IMG/VR virus record: IMGVR_UViG_3300028556_000016
Coordinates: 1 to 44,786 of that record
Strand: one strand, 5' to 3'
DNA from: a virus
DNA: 44,786 nt
The notes beneath the pieces are model-generated. The model had not been told where the DNA came from and searched no databases. It saw only the letters and a program-made list of their open reading frames with translations. The position numbers and the translations under genes were made by a program. This document shows positions 12,480 to 21,419 of the stretch, one piece after another; within the stretch, counting starts at the first letter, position 1, and each line of letters opens with the position of its first letter.

Positions 12480-14816
12480 ATGCCCAAGATGTCCAAGTCG
12501 GCATTGAAAGCAATGCTGGCTGCGGAGCAAGCCTCTGCGCTTGCCGCCATGCAATCATCGAAGCTCTCCAAAGAGAGATCCGATGCCAGCATGTATTTTA
12601 ATGGCGATATGTCTGCCGATATGCCGGCGGAAGATGGCCGTTCATCTGCCGTCTCTACTGATGTTATGGAGACGATCGAGGGGCTGATGCCCCAACTCAT
12701 GGAGATATTCGCGGGCTCAGAAGAGGTCTGCGCGTTTAATCCGGTGAGCGCCGAGGACGTACAGGCGGCAGAGCAGGAAACTGATTATATCAATCACGTT
12801 TTCATGAACCAGAATAACGGCTTTCTGGTGCTATACAGCTTCATCAAGGATGCGCTTCTCCACAAAAACGGATTCGTCAAATACTGGTGGGAAGAACGCG
12901 AGATTGAGGAAAACGAAACCTATTACGACCTCACCGACGACCAGTTCGCCATCATCTCCGCCGACGAGGACGTTGAGATCACCGAGCACACCGAAAAGTC
13001 GGTTGAAGATCCTCAGTTGGCTATACAGGCCCAGACCAAAGCCTTCCACGATGTAAAGGTCACGAAGTCCAAGACATTCGCGCAAGCCAAGGTCTTGGGC
13101 GTCCCGCCCGAGGAAGTCGGCATTGAGAAGGTGGCCCGATCAATCTCGATCAGCCGCCCCGAGGATTGCAATTATTTCTTCCATCGGGTGCTCAAGTCCG
13201 AAGCCGAGCTATTGGCGCAAGGGTTTGACGAGAAGCAACTCAAGACGCTGCCGACCTACCAGGCCATCACCAACACCGAAGAAATCAACCGCGACACGGT
13301 ATTCGAGCATCAGAACGTAGGCGAGGACTACAACAAGGCCGCCCGCCGCGTCGAGATCGTCGAGCACTACATTCGGATGGATTACGAGGGTAACGGCAAA
13401 CCTTGCCTTTACCGGGTGATTACGGGTGGTGGGCAGGGCTCATCGGGCGGTTCTGGCGAAATCCTAAAGCGTGACGGCAAGGATGAGATTGTCGAATTCG
13501 ACGCGATCCCGTTTGCCTCTGTCACGCCAGTCCCCGTCACTCACAGGTTCTTTGGCCGCTCCATTGCCGATCTGGTCATGGACATCCAGCGCATCAAGAC
13601 TGCGCTCTATCGTGGTCATCTCGATAACATTTACTTGGCCAACAATCCGCGCGTTGAAGTCGCGGAATCCATGGCGTCAGATTCGACATTGGATGACCTA
13701 TTGGTTAGCCGCCCAGGCGGTATTGTACGAGTAAAAACGCCCGGCGGCATTAATTGGCAACAGGTTCCCACGATCGGGGACCATATCTATCCGGCGCTTG
13801 AGTATTTCGACAATGTTCGGGCGCAACGGACTGGCGTTTCCAAACAGGCACAGGCGATTGATGCCAATGCGCTTCAGAATCAATCTGCCACGGCGGCCAA
13901 CCTTGCTTATACCATTGAGCAGGCCAAGCTGCGGCTCATTGCGCGCATTATTGCTGAAACAGGTCTTAAGGATTTGTTCCTCGGCCTGCACGGTCTTATC
14001 CGCAAGCATGGCCAGCAAGCCCAGACCGTCCGTCTCAAGAACCAATGGGTGAACGTCGATCCGCGAGACTGGAAAAAGCGCGACGATATGACCATCCACG
14101 TTGGGTTGGGGACGGGCGGCAAGGCCGAGCAAATGTCGCTTATCAACCTCATCATAGGGATGCAGGAAAAGGCGCTCGTCGGTGGCCTCACCAACTTAGT
14201 CAATCCAGGCAACCTTTATAATTCAGCCAAGGCACTCACGCGCATTGCCGGTCATAAGGATGTGGATGCGTTCTTTACCGATCCTAAGGGCCAGCCCGCA
14301 CCACAGCCGCCGCCCGATCCAAAGATCATCGAAATCCAGATGAAGGCGCAACTTGAGGACAAGAAGGCGCAAGTCGATCAGGCGCATCAGCAATGGAAAA
14401 TGCAGGCCGATGCCGCGCTGGAACAGCAGAAATTCGAGCATGAGAAGCAATTAGCCATTCTCAAGGCGGAGATGGACGCCCATGTCGCCAAGCATTCGAT
14501 GGCGTTGAATGAGCGCAAGGCTGAACTGGACGCCTCGATCGCATTGCAGAAGGCCAATCTCGACAAGCAGACCGCCGAGCATCACGCACAACTGGCGACC
14601 CAGGAAGTCGCCACCAAGTCTCAGCTCTCGGCTCAGGATTTGCAGCACAAGCATAGTCTTGAATCAAAGGCCGCCGAGGAAAAGACGGCGCCAATTGTTT
14701 CCAAGATCAATGAACAGGGCCAAATGCTCAAGGAAGTTATCCATCATCTCAAGGCCCCCAAGCGCGTGGTCAGGGACAAGGCGGGCCGCGTCTCGCATAT
14801 TGAGGCCGTATCGTGA
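12480..14816 (+). CDS. Portal protein
   Basis: A 778-residue podovirus-type portal. The N-terminal half has the usual FNGDMSADMP..GRSSAVSTDVMETIEGLMPQLMEIF region and the central crown/wing motifs (FGRSIADLVMDIQRIKTALYRG, LDNIYLANNPR). Residues about 608-740 form a long Gln/Lys/Glu-rich coiled coil, the barrel, and the end is LKAPKRVVRDKAGRVSHIE, a C-terminus seen in this portal group. Twelve copies form the DNA channel at one capsid vertex. Directly downstream of the terminase genes, but separated from the scaffold by 6.2 kb. Confidence 0.9.
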   Translation: MPKMSKSALKAMLAAEQASALAAMQSSKLSKERSDASMYFNGDMSADMPAEDGRSSAVSTDVMETIEGLMPQLMEIFAGSEEVCAFNPVSAEDVQAAEQETDYINHVFMNQNNGFLVLYSFIKDALLHKNGFVKYWWEEREIEENETYYDLTDDQFAIISADEDVEITEHTEKSVEDPQLAIQAQTKAFHDVKVTKSKTFAQAKVLGVPPEEVGIEKVARSISISRPEDCNYFFHRVLKSEAELLAQGFDEKQLKTLPTYQAITNTEEINRDTVFEHQNVGEDYNKAARRVEIVEHYIRMDYEGNGKPCLYRVITGGGQGSSGGSGEILKRDGKDEIVEFDAIPFASVTPVPVTHRFFGRSIADLVMDIQRIKTALYRGHLDNIYLANNPRVEVAESMASDSTLDDLLVSRPGGIVRVKTPGGINWQQVPTIGDHIYPALEYFDNVRAQRTGVSKQAQAIDANALQNQSATAANLAYTIEQAKLRLIARIIAETGLKDLFLGLHGLIRKHGQQAQTVRLKNQWVNVDPRDWKKRDDMTIHVGLGTGGKAEQMSLINLIIGMQEKALVGGLTNLVNPGNLYNSAKALTRIAGHKDVDAFFTDPKGQPAPQPPPDPKIIEIQMKAQLEDKKAQVDQAHQQWKMQADAALEQQKFEHEKQLAILKAEMDAHVAKHSMALNERKAELDASIALQKANLDKQTAEHHAQLATQEVATKSQLSAQDLQHKHSLESKAAEEKTAPIVSKINEQGQMLKEVIHHLKAPKRVVRDKAGRVSHIEAVS

Positions 14817-15250
14817 GCAAGGTTGACACGCTAGAAACCAATCTTCTCAAGCTGATTTTCAACGGCGTTGCGATTTCCAATATAGCCGACAATACCGCGA
14901 CCTCGCCCTCGACCAATTTATGGGTATCGCTGCATACGGCAGATCCCGGCGACACGGGCACGCAGGCCACCAACGAAACCACCTATACGGGCTACCTGCG
15001 GGTTGCCACTTCACGCACGACCGGCGCGACTGGATGGGCTGTGGCAAGCGGTTCGGCCTCGCCCAATTCTGCTATTGCATTTGCGACTTGCACGGCATCG
15101 AGCACTACAGTCATTACGCACTTCAGTGTTGGTCTGTCATCCTCTGGCGCGGGGACGGCGCTTTATAATGGCACCGTGACGGCCAATATCTCGATCACGA
15201 CCAATGTCACCGCGTCTCTGACCACCGGCACAGCGATTACCGAGGACTGA
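14813..15250 (+). CDS. Virion protein of the phage tail-fibre/decoration type (145 residues)
   Basis: Start GTG 14813 overlaps the portal stop. The motif LWVSLHTADPGDTGTQATNETTYTGYLRVA is characteristic of a phage family usually annotated as tail fibre or minor structural protein; the rest is Ser/Thr/Gly-rich beta structure. It could decorate the head or tail surface. Exact location in the virion cannot be told. Confidence 0.7.
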   Translation: MSKVDTLETNLLKLIFNGVAISNIADNTATSPSTNLWVSLHTADPGDTGTQATNETTYTGYLRVATSRTTGATGWAVASGSASPNSAIAFATCTASSTTVITHFSVGLSSSGAGTALYNGTVTANISITTNVTASLTTGTAITED

Positions 15251-15822
15251 TGGCCAATAACGTCACGCTCCCCGGCAGCGGTTCCGTTGTCGAATCAATC
15301 GACGTTGGCGGCGGTGTCGAGCGCCAGGTTGTTGCGATCGGATCGGCCGGATTTGTTTCCAAGGTCGCGCTTACCAGATCGACCAGCACCAGTTCATATT
15401 CCGATGGCGATGTGGTGGGCTCATCGACCTCAGCCACGGCGGCGCTCACGTTTGCCAGCCTTGGTTCCAGCGCTGGCGGCGAATATCAGATTACAAGTGC
15501 CGCACTGATGGTAGAGGACAGCTCCATCATCAGCAATGAAACCAGTTACACGCTGCATCTGTATAGCGCCACCCCCCCATCATCGAGCGTCGATAATGCT
15601 GCATGGGATATTCCATCTGGTGACCGGTCAACCTATCTCGGGTATATCTATCTAGGGGCTCCGGTCGACATCGGTTCCAGCCTCTATGTGCAAACCGATT
15701 CAATCATAAAGCAGGTTACGCTCTCGTCATCGAGCCTCTTTGGCTATCTGGTGTCCAATACGGGATACGTCCCGACTTCAAGCCGAGTCTATGACGTTAC
15801 CTTACATTCCGTCGCGGTTTAA
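15250..15822 (+). CDS. Putative virion surface protein (190 residues)
   Basis: Ser/Thr/Val/Gly-rich protein starting MANNVTLPGSGSVVESIDVG, likely all-beta; GGEYQITSAALMVEDSS and YTLHLYSATPP suggest a beta sandwich typical of capsid or tail decorations. One-base overlap with the preceding gene and 32-base overlap with the next. No family named. Confidence 0.6.
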   Translation: MANNVTLPGSGSVVESIDVGGGVERQVVAIGSAGFVSKVALTRSTSTSSYSDGDVVGSSTSATAALTFASLGSSAGGEYQITSAALMVEDSSIISNETSYTLHLYSATPPSSSVDNAAWDIPSGDRSTYLGYIYLGAPVDIGSSLYVQTDSIIKQVTLSSSSLFGYLVSNTGYVPTSSRVYDVTLHSVAV

Positions 15823-16633
15823 GCGATTCAGGATCGTCCCAATCTTTCTCAATCCAGATGCGCCGGCGGGATATTTCTCGGGCATAAGGGAGGCAATCGA
15901 CATTCTGGAGCGCACATTCGCTCCGAATGCCGTGACATTAATATTTAGTTTTGACTGGCAAGACTCAGGAGGAACGTTTCTCGGCCATAGCGGATCACCA
16001 GAGACGGTTCGGGGAATCGTCGGTCAATTTTCCGGCTGCACCTACGGGGCATACCGTGATGCCATTAAGTGCTCCGCCAATACGACGACAATGCGCTCAG
16101 CCGCGCAAAATCTGCCCGCGACATTGCCAGGTGGCACCTTTGCAATGAGGGTCAACCAGGCGTGGGCGCTTGGCTTTAATTTACCGAATAGGACCAACAG
16201 CAGTACCGCAGTCATTATCGGCAGCGAGTGGAGCTGGAGTTTTACGAGAACTGGCGGCGTCAGCAATTTTGATTTTGTTGGAGTTCTGCTCCATGAGATC
16301 ACCGAATGCATGGGGCGAATTAGATATGCAAATACCGATGCAAACGGAATTGGAATTAGCGAAGTCACCGGCCTAGACCTTCTGTCCTATACGTCAGGAT
16401 CACTGAGTTATAGCAGTAGTGGCGGGTATTTGTCGGTTGATGGTGGCGTAACGAGTATCAATACCTGGAATACCGGCGCGGGCGATATTATGGACTGGGC
16501 CGGCGCAACTACAGATTGCTGCAACGCCTCTCTCGGGACGGGTCTGGTTCCGTTTTCTAATGTTGATATCCAGACGATGAACGCCATCGGGTGGAAGGTA
16601 ACGCCAAGCATTGCTGCCGGATTGATGCTCTAA
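15791..16633 (+). CDS. Metalloprotease-like protein (HEITE motif, NF038122-like)
   Basis: A 280-residue protein. The motif FVGVLLHEITECMGRI places His168-Glu169 and Glu172 on one helix, resembling the HEI(S/T)EVMGR pattern of alphaproteobacterial proteins annotated as NF038122-family metalloproteases; the classical second His is replaced by Glu. Upstream text (DFDFVG-type strand, SEWSWSF) and downstream DLLSYTSGSLSYSS...YLSVDGG...DWAGATTDCC also fit. The ATG at 15791 is chosen because homology-like sequence begins there. In a virion block it could cut host surface protein or process virion proteins; activity is unproven. Confidence 0.65.
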   Translation: MTLPYIPSRFKRFRIVPIFLNPDAPAGYFSGIREAIDILERTFAPNAVTLIFSFDWQDSGGTFLGHSGSPETVRGIVGQFSGCTYGAYRDAIKCSANTTTMRSAAQNLPATLPGGTFAMRVNQAWALGFNLPNRTNSSTAVIIGSEWSWSFTRTGGVSNFDFVGVLLHEITECMGRIRYANTDANGIGISEVTGLDLLSYTSGSLSYSSSGGYLSVDGGVTSINTWNTGAGDIMDWAGATTDCCNASLGTGLVPFSNVDIQTMNAIGWKVTPSIAAGLML

Positions 16634-16634
16634 A

Positions 16635-17288
16635 ATGTCGCTGCTGCTGTTATTCAACCAGGCATCCAACGCGGGCGCTGCGGCTGGAACTGCAACGGTT
16701 GCTGCGGTCAGTTCGGCAACAAAGACAGCGGCCGGTGCATCGGCTGGCGTTGCGACGGTCGCGGGTATCGGCGCATCCAGTAACGGGTCGGTTAGCGCTA
16801 CGGGGTCGGCGGCCGGTGTCGCAACAGTCGCAGCGGTAAGTTCTGCGACGGCTACAGCGAGTGGACTCTCGGCCGGCCTATCAACCGTTTCCGGCATTGG
16901 CGCCTCTACGGGCGGAACGCCAGTTGTCGATACCTCAGGCCAGACGAACCTAACCAAAGGTGGCCATCGCGGGCCGGGAAGCCGGTCGTTTACCCGCAAG
17001 CAGTTCGAGGAAATAGTAGCGGAGGCTCGCGCAAGGGCCGCCGAGATTCAGAACAAGAAGGCCAAGAAGGCACTTGTTCAAGCGGTCAATGAAGCCTCGG
17101 AAATCGAGGTAGACAATCACGACCAGATCGGCGTTCTTTCCCGCGCGCTAAAGAGCGCAACGGAAGCAAAGAGCCCGGTTACGGTGGTCAAGCAAGCGCG
17201 CATCGCCATTGATGCTGCGAAAGCTTTGAAAGAATACAACGACGCCCTCAATGATGAGGACGAGGAAATCTTCTTATTGGCGGCCTAA
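16635..17288 (+). CDS. Repeat-containing putative virion protein (217 residues)
   Basis: Residues about 15-51 and 58-94 are two diverged copies of an Ala/Gly/Val/Ser-rich unit (GTATVAAVSSAT..., GVATVAAVSSAT...; offset 43 residues), likely a beta-rich or flexible surface spacer. Residues 118-205 are a basic helical domain (TRKQFEEIVAEARARAAEIQ..., VVKQARIAIDAAKALKE) and the C-terminus is acidic. Such Ala/Gly/Val repeats are common in rhizobial phage structural genes and could change length by recombination. Confidence 0.6.
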   Translation: MSLLLLFNQASNAGAAAGTATVAAVSSATKTAAGASAGVATVAGIGASSNGSVSATGSAAGVATVAAVSSATATASGLSAGLSTVSGIGASTGGTPVVDTSGQTNLTKGGHRGPGSRSFTRKQFEEIVAEARARAAEIQNKKAKKALVQAVNEASEIEVDNHDQIGVLSRALKSATEAKSPVTVVKQARIAIDAAKALKEYNDALNDEDEEIFLLAA

Positions 17289-17299
17289 CGGAGATATAA

Positions 17300-17596
17300 A
17301 TGAGTTCGCAGTATATCGGCACGGGTCGCCTCGGCGCGACCCTAGCCACATCGTTTTCAAGTTCGGCCTCGGGCACGACCACAGCAGGCTTTAATACCGG
17401 CGTTCGCAAGGCGCGCGTGGTTGTCACGGCCGACTCCTACATCAAGATTTCCAGTGCGGGTACAGCAGCGACAACCGCTGACGCCTATTTACCTGGCCTT
17501 GCGGCTGAATATTTCACGGTCAGCCCCGGAGAGAAGGTTTCCGCCATCCAGGTATCGAGCGGCGGCGCCTACATGAACGTGACCGAGATCGTCTGA
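17300..17596 (+). CDS. Small putative decoration protein (98 residues)
   Basis: MSSQYIGTGRLGATLATSFS... with VRKARVVVTADSYIKISSAG, LAAEYFTVSPGEKVSAIQV and YMNVTEIV, a compact beta-sandwich pattern seen in phage head or tail decoration proteins. GGAG lies before the ATG. It precedes 17596-18270 with a one-base overlap. Confidence 0.6.
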   Translation: MSSQYIGTGRLGATLATSFSSSASGTTTAGFNTGVRKARVVVTADSYIKISSAGTAATTADAYLPGLAAEYFTVSPGEKVSAIQVSSGGAYMNVTEIV

Positions 17597-18270
17597 TGAG
17601 TTTTGGGCGTCTGGGCGTAGCCGGCGGCGCACTTGGCAAGGCCGGGTTCAAGCATGGGACTGCCAATATTAACTTTGGGCAGACCGCTGCGTTCGATGCG
17701 GTTACGACAAGTAATGCAAACGGGCCTTCAACATTTACTCATACCCCAAACGGCACCCCAACCGCCGTTTTTGCCCTGGCGCATTACTTCGGGAACCTGA
17801 CCGGTATTACATATGGCGGCACTAGCATGAGTTCACTGGCGTCTGTGAATACTGGCGCCGGCTCAACCATTAAGGTGTGGGGTCTTGCTAATCCGTCTGC
17901 GGGCGTTCAATCAGTAATAACCTCCGGCCTGGTAAACCAAACGGTTCACGTGATATCCGTAACAGGCTCAGACACGGCAAGTTTAATCCGCGCTAGCGCC
18001 ACAAACGTCAGTTCGGACACATCTCCGACAGTCACTTGCCAGACGACGATTAGCGACCTGGTTATTTGTATTGCCGGAGACGATGATGCAACAACTCCGA
18101 CTTATACGGCCACCGGCCTTAGCACCCAGCGCGGAACGATGGCCTCAAACGGATTCATCGACTCAGTTGCATCAAGCGCAAGCGGCACAAGTTCTGACAT
18201 TGATATGACATGGACGGCATCTTCAGCAATTCGCTGGGCCACTATCGCGTTATCGGTCAAGCACGGCTAA
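17596..18270 (+). CDS. Putative virion surface protein (224 residues)
   Basis: Gly/Ser/Thr-rich beta protein beginning MSFGRLGVAGGALGKAGFKHG, then an FTHTPNGTPTAVFALAHYFG region and a C-terminal AIRWATIALSVKHG. The TAVFALAHY...GITYGG pattern resembles a concanavalin-like sandwich found in phage surface proteins. Immediately before the large tailspike. Confidence 0.55.
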   Translation: MSFGRLGVAGGALGKAGFKHGTANINFGQTAAFDAVTTSNANGPSTFTHTPNGTPTAVFALAHYFGNLTGITYGGTSMSSLASVNTGAGSTIKVWGLANPSAGVQSVITSGLVNQTVHVISVTGSDTASLIRASATNVSSDTSPTVTCQTTISDLVICIAGDDDATTPTYTATGLSTQRGTMASNGFIDSVASSASGTSSDIDMTWTASSAIRWATIALSVKHG

Positions 18271-18273
18271 TAG

Positions 18274-21030
18274 ATGGCGACCGCTGCAATATATAATAAG
18301 GCGGTAGGCGCCCGTTACAAGAAATCGAATAAGATACCCCTTCAGATGGGAATGGTGGGGCCATCCGATTTCATGGTCTATTTCCCGTTCATCAACTTCT
18401 GGAAAACGGGGCAATCGAACTATTCCGTAACGGATGGCGGAACAACCTATATGGCTGGAATTGCCCCCGGCAAGACGTTCCTCAACATATTTCCGTCCGG
18501 GTATAATATTTATTTCGATGACGAGAGTAATCTTATCAGCCCGTCACCGGCTTCATCGTCGGCAACATTATCGCGACGAATTATTACCTGGGGGAGCACG
18601 TTAAGCGACCTCGGCGGGTATACACTCGCAGGCAAGAACTTTGTAATGAAGTGGGACGGCCATTCGGTCACGTTCCAGGGCACATTGAACGGCTCCGGCA
18701 TTCTGACCGTCACTTCGCCAACTGGCGGCACACTAAAAGTAGGAGATCTGATTACCGGAGTCGGTGTTCCGGTTAATTGCACAATTACGCAGACCAATGC
18801 CGAGAATTCGTCGCGAACGGGAACGGGCGGCGCCGGGACTTATACTTGCGCGCAGGGCGGCTCTATTTCGTCCGCCATTCCGATGGCAACGGCAACGTGG
18901 CAGGTTGGGTTTAACAACAGCACCGTGAGCGGGCTAGTCCAGTTCGGCAATCGCCTGACGTGGACTTCGGTGGACGCGACATGCAATCCCCTCATGGCGC
19001 ATCTGGACCAAACCGACCCGCCAATTAATGTTTGTATATGCCTTGCCTCGAACGAGGCGGCCTATGACGCGGGCGAGGTATTCGATCCAGAATGGCTGGC
19101 AGGAATGAAGGATGGCGCCAGCATCATCCGAACGATGACATGGGTTGTTGCCTCTGGTGGCGGCGTGCGGAATATCGCCAATAGAACATTCGCAAGCCTG
19201 CCGACCGAGGCTAATTCATGCTGGTGCAACTGCACGGACATTCCGCCAGTCAAGGGCGGCCTGCCGCTCTCGCTGATGCTCAAGCTGGCGAACCAGACCA
19301 ACAAGCATCTGTGGGTCAACATTCCGCCATTCATGGGGTTCAAGAAATTCAGCGATCAGGGAACGATTACCTGGGGGACAACAACAAGCGTCTCGGGAGA
19401 TCCGAACCATAACTTTGTAAACGGCGATAGCGCTGTTCTATTTGGGTTCTACGGCGGCTCCTATCAGGCATTCACCGGCATCGAGGGAACGGTGTCGAAC
19501 GTCACATCGAACTCATTCGACATTGGCATAAACTCACTCACCGGAGCAGCCTGGTCATCGGCGACGACATATGGAGTCAATGATGTCGTATCGCAGTCCG
19601 GTAGGGATTATATCTCCCTCCAGGCCGGAAACCTTAACAACTCGCCGACCACGAGCCCGACATTCTGGCAGATATCAACCTTTGGCCCGGGCGCTGAGGT
19701 TGTCTCGGCCTATGACCTGACCGACCACTATACCGAGATAAAGCTTATTGCGGACTATGTGCGCGATAATCTTAACTCCGGCCTGGTTGCCTACTACGAA
19801 CTTGGTAATGAGAACTGGAACGGGGCAAGCTTCAATAAATTATTCTTCTCGGCAATGTATGATGTTGCTGTTGCTCGCGGGGTGCCATTCCCGACTCCTG
19901 GAAACAATAATAATCGCTTCATCTGCATGAATGGCTATCTTCATGCGAATATGATGCGGGCGGTTCGGGATTCTTATGGTGCTGCAAACAAGGGCACCAA
20001 ATGGCGCGGCATTCTCAATACCTGGACCATTCAATCGACTGTTACCGATAATACAATCATTGGAGCAAAGCAGCTCATTACCGATTTGAGCCTCGGGCTC
20101 AATTTGAGCGATCTGTTTGATTATATTTCGGTCGCGCCCTATTTCGGGAATATCCACTCGAATGGTGCTTATCAGGCTGCGGTCAATGGCGATTGGCGTG
20201 TGGTCAATCTTCTCATCGGATGGATACAGACCAGCATTGATCGCTTCAATAACGGACTGGAATCAACAAAATACGCATACTATGACCGCAAGGTGAACGA
20301 GGATGCCTATGATGGGCGTTATCAAAATCCGATCAGCACAACTTTCCCCATCCCGGTAACGGGGTTTTTCACTCCGGGGCAGGGTTCAATTCTCGATCCG
20401 ACAAATGGGGTCAAGGCCTATGCGACTGCGAACGGTCTAGGAATGATCGGCTATGAAGGCGGTAATGGTGACTATATTGGCTATGTTTCATCGCGCCCGA
20501 ATTCGCTTGACGACATATGCTATACCAACTTCACCGGAAGCGTATCGGGCACCAATCTGACCGTGACGGCGGTTTCAACCGGCGTTGGGCTTGGCAAGCT
20601 TGTTGTTAATCAGCAAATCATCGGGATTGGAAGTTGGAATCAGTTTTCCAGCGAGTCATCCGCAACCGGCGTTTCTGCCAATACCTACATTCTGTCGCAG
20701 ACGAGCGGCACAACCGGCACAACCGGTGTCTATGTGATCTCGACGGCGCAATCAACGGCGTTATCGACCGCGCAAGCGCTCTATGCCGACTTCTATCCGC
20801 TGTTTCGTGAGTTCTTTCCGCAAACGGTGCAGACACCTGCCGAGGCCAAGAATTACGTCGAATATTTCAAGGGGTGTGAGGCCGCTGGCATCGTCTATCC
20901 AGCTAAGTTTGTTTATGAGGGGCCATCGAGTGAATTCGGGGCATATGGCGCCAAGAGATACCCCGGCGATAATAACCTGACATGGCAGGTTGTTAGAGCA
21001 TTCAATCTTGGAATACCCCCGCCCGTTTAG
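18274..21030 (+). CDS. Glycosidase-like tailspike (918 residues)
   Basis: A large multi-domain protein. YYELGNENWN at 507-516 is the clan GH-A acid/base motif (Asn512-Glu513), and GYEGGNGDY at 727-734 supplies a candidate nucleophile Glu728 at a suitable distance. Inserted modules: a GSGILTVTS...GDLITGVGV...GTYT unit (about 140-192) with a diverged second copy (about 755-825), and a CBM5/12-like segment AWSSATTYGVNDVV...W (about 426-465). The catalytic barrel would span both halves with these modules looped out. It likely binds and cleaves host surface polysaccharide. The final part (PSSEFGAYGAKRYPGDNNL) is probably C-terminal barrel. Confidence 0.7.
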   Translation: MATAAIYNKAVGARYKKSNKIPLQMGMVGPSDFMVYFPFINFWKTGQSNYSVTDGGTTYMAGIAPGKTFLNIFPSGYNIYFDDESNLISPSPASSSATLSRRIITWGSTLSDLGGYTLAGKNFVMKWDGHSVTFQGTLNGSGILTVTSPTGGTLKVGDLITGVGVPVNCTITQTNAENSSRTGTGGAGTYTCAQGGSISSAIPMATATWQVGFNNSTVSGLVQFGNRLTWTSVDATCNPLMAHLDQTDPPINVCICLASNEAAYDAGEVFDPEWLAGMKDGASIIRTMTWVVASGGGVRNIANRTFASLPTEANSCWCNCTDIPPVKGGLPLSLMLKLANQTNKHLWVNIPPFMGFKKFSDQGTITWGTTTSVSGDPNHNFVNGDSAVLFGFYGGSYQAFTGIEGTVSNVTSNSFDIGINSLTGAAWSSATTYGVNDVVSQSGRDYISLQAGNLNNSPTTSPTFWQISTFGPGAEVVSAYDLTDHYTEIKLIADYVRDNLNSGLVAYYELGNENWNGASFNKLFFSAMYDVAVARGVPFPTPGNNNNRFICMNGYLHANMMRAVRDSYGAANKGTKWRGILNTWTIQSTVTDNTIIGAKQLITDLSLGLNLSDLFDYISVAPYFGNIHSNGAYQAAVNGDWRVVNLLIGWIQTSIDRFNNGLESTKYAYYDRKVNEDAYDGRYQNPISTTFPIPVTGFFTPGQGSILDPTNGVKAYATANGLGMIGYEGGNGDYIGYVSSRPNSLDDICYTNFTGSVSGTNLTVTAVSTGVGLGKLVVNQQIIGIGSWNQFSSESSATGVSANTYILSQTSGTTGTTGVYVISTAQSTALSTAQALYADFYPLFREFFPQTVQTPAEAKNYVEYFKGCEAAGIVYPAKFVYEGPSSEFGAYGAKRYPGDNNLTWQVVRAFNLGIPPPV

Positions 21031-21119
21031 GGAAGATCGGCGCCAAAATAAATACACGCGCCCAAATACGTCAGCGCAATGAGAGACAGCGTTCCAACGA
21101 TGGCCAATAGCATAATCAT
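21027..21119 (-). CDS. Possible antisense membrane peptide (30 residues)
   Basis: MIMLLAIVGTLSLIALTYLG then ACIYFGADLP, a single hydrophobic helix. GGGAG lies seven to eight bases before the ATG. It is on the minus strand inside the plus-strand late unit, filling the 103-base gap between the tailspike and the next gene. No promoter is evident; it may be chance. Confidence 0.35.
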   Translation of the reverse strand: MIMLLAIVGTLSLIALTYLGACIYFGADLP

Positions 21120-21133
21120 TCGGCTACTCCCTA

Positions 21134-21406
21134 ATGGATGACATTGAACTTACCAAAAAGCAGGGCAGGGGGCAACGGGCCGAGGATTTGCTCAAAAACG
21201 AGCTGTTACAAGATACATTCAAGTACCTGCATGACGAATATATCGCGACCTGGAAACGCACATCCGTAAAGGACGTGGCGGCGCGCGAGGCTCTTTATAT
21301 CGCGACCAATATTGTCGGCAAGGTTCAGGAACAGCTCCACAAATATGCGGCTGACGGCCGGCTATCGGCCAAAGAACTAGCCCGCATTAAATACCCGAAA
21401 CCGTAA
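21134..21406 (+). CDS. Hypothetical head-module protein (90 residues)
   Basis: Helical protein MDDIELTKKQGRGQRAEDLL..., with DTFKYLHDEYIATWKRT and a conserved-looking VAAREALYIATNIVGKVQEQL. Small genes of this pattern precede the scaffold in several podoviruses. Probably a head assembly or minor capsid factor by position. Confidence 0.6.
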   Translation: MDDIELTKKQGRGQRAEDLLKNELLQDTFKYLHDEYIATWKRTSVKDVAAREALYIATNIVGKVQEQLHKYAADGRLSAKELARIKYPKP

Positions 21407-21419
21407 CCCAAGGAAATCA

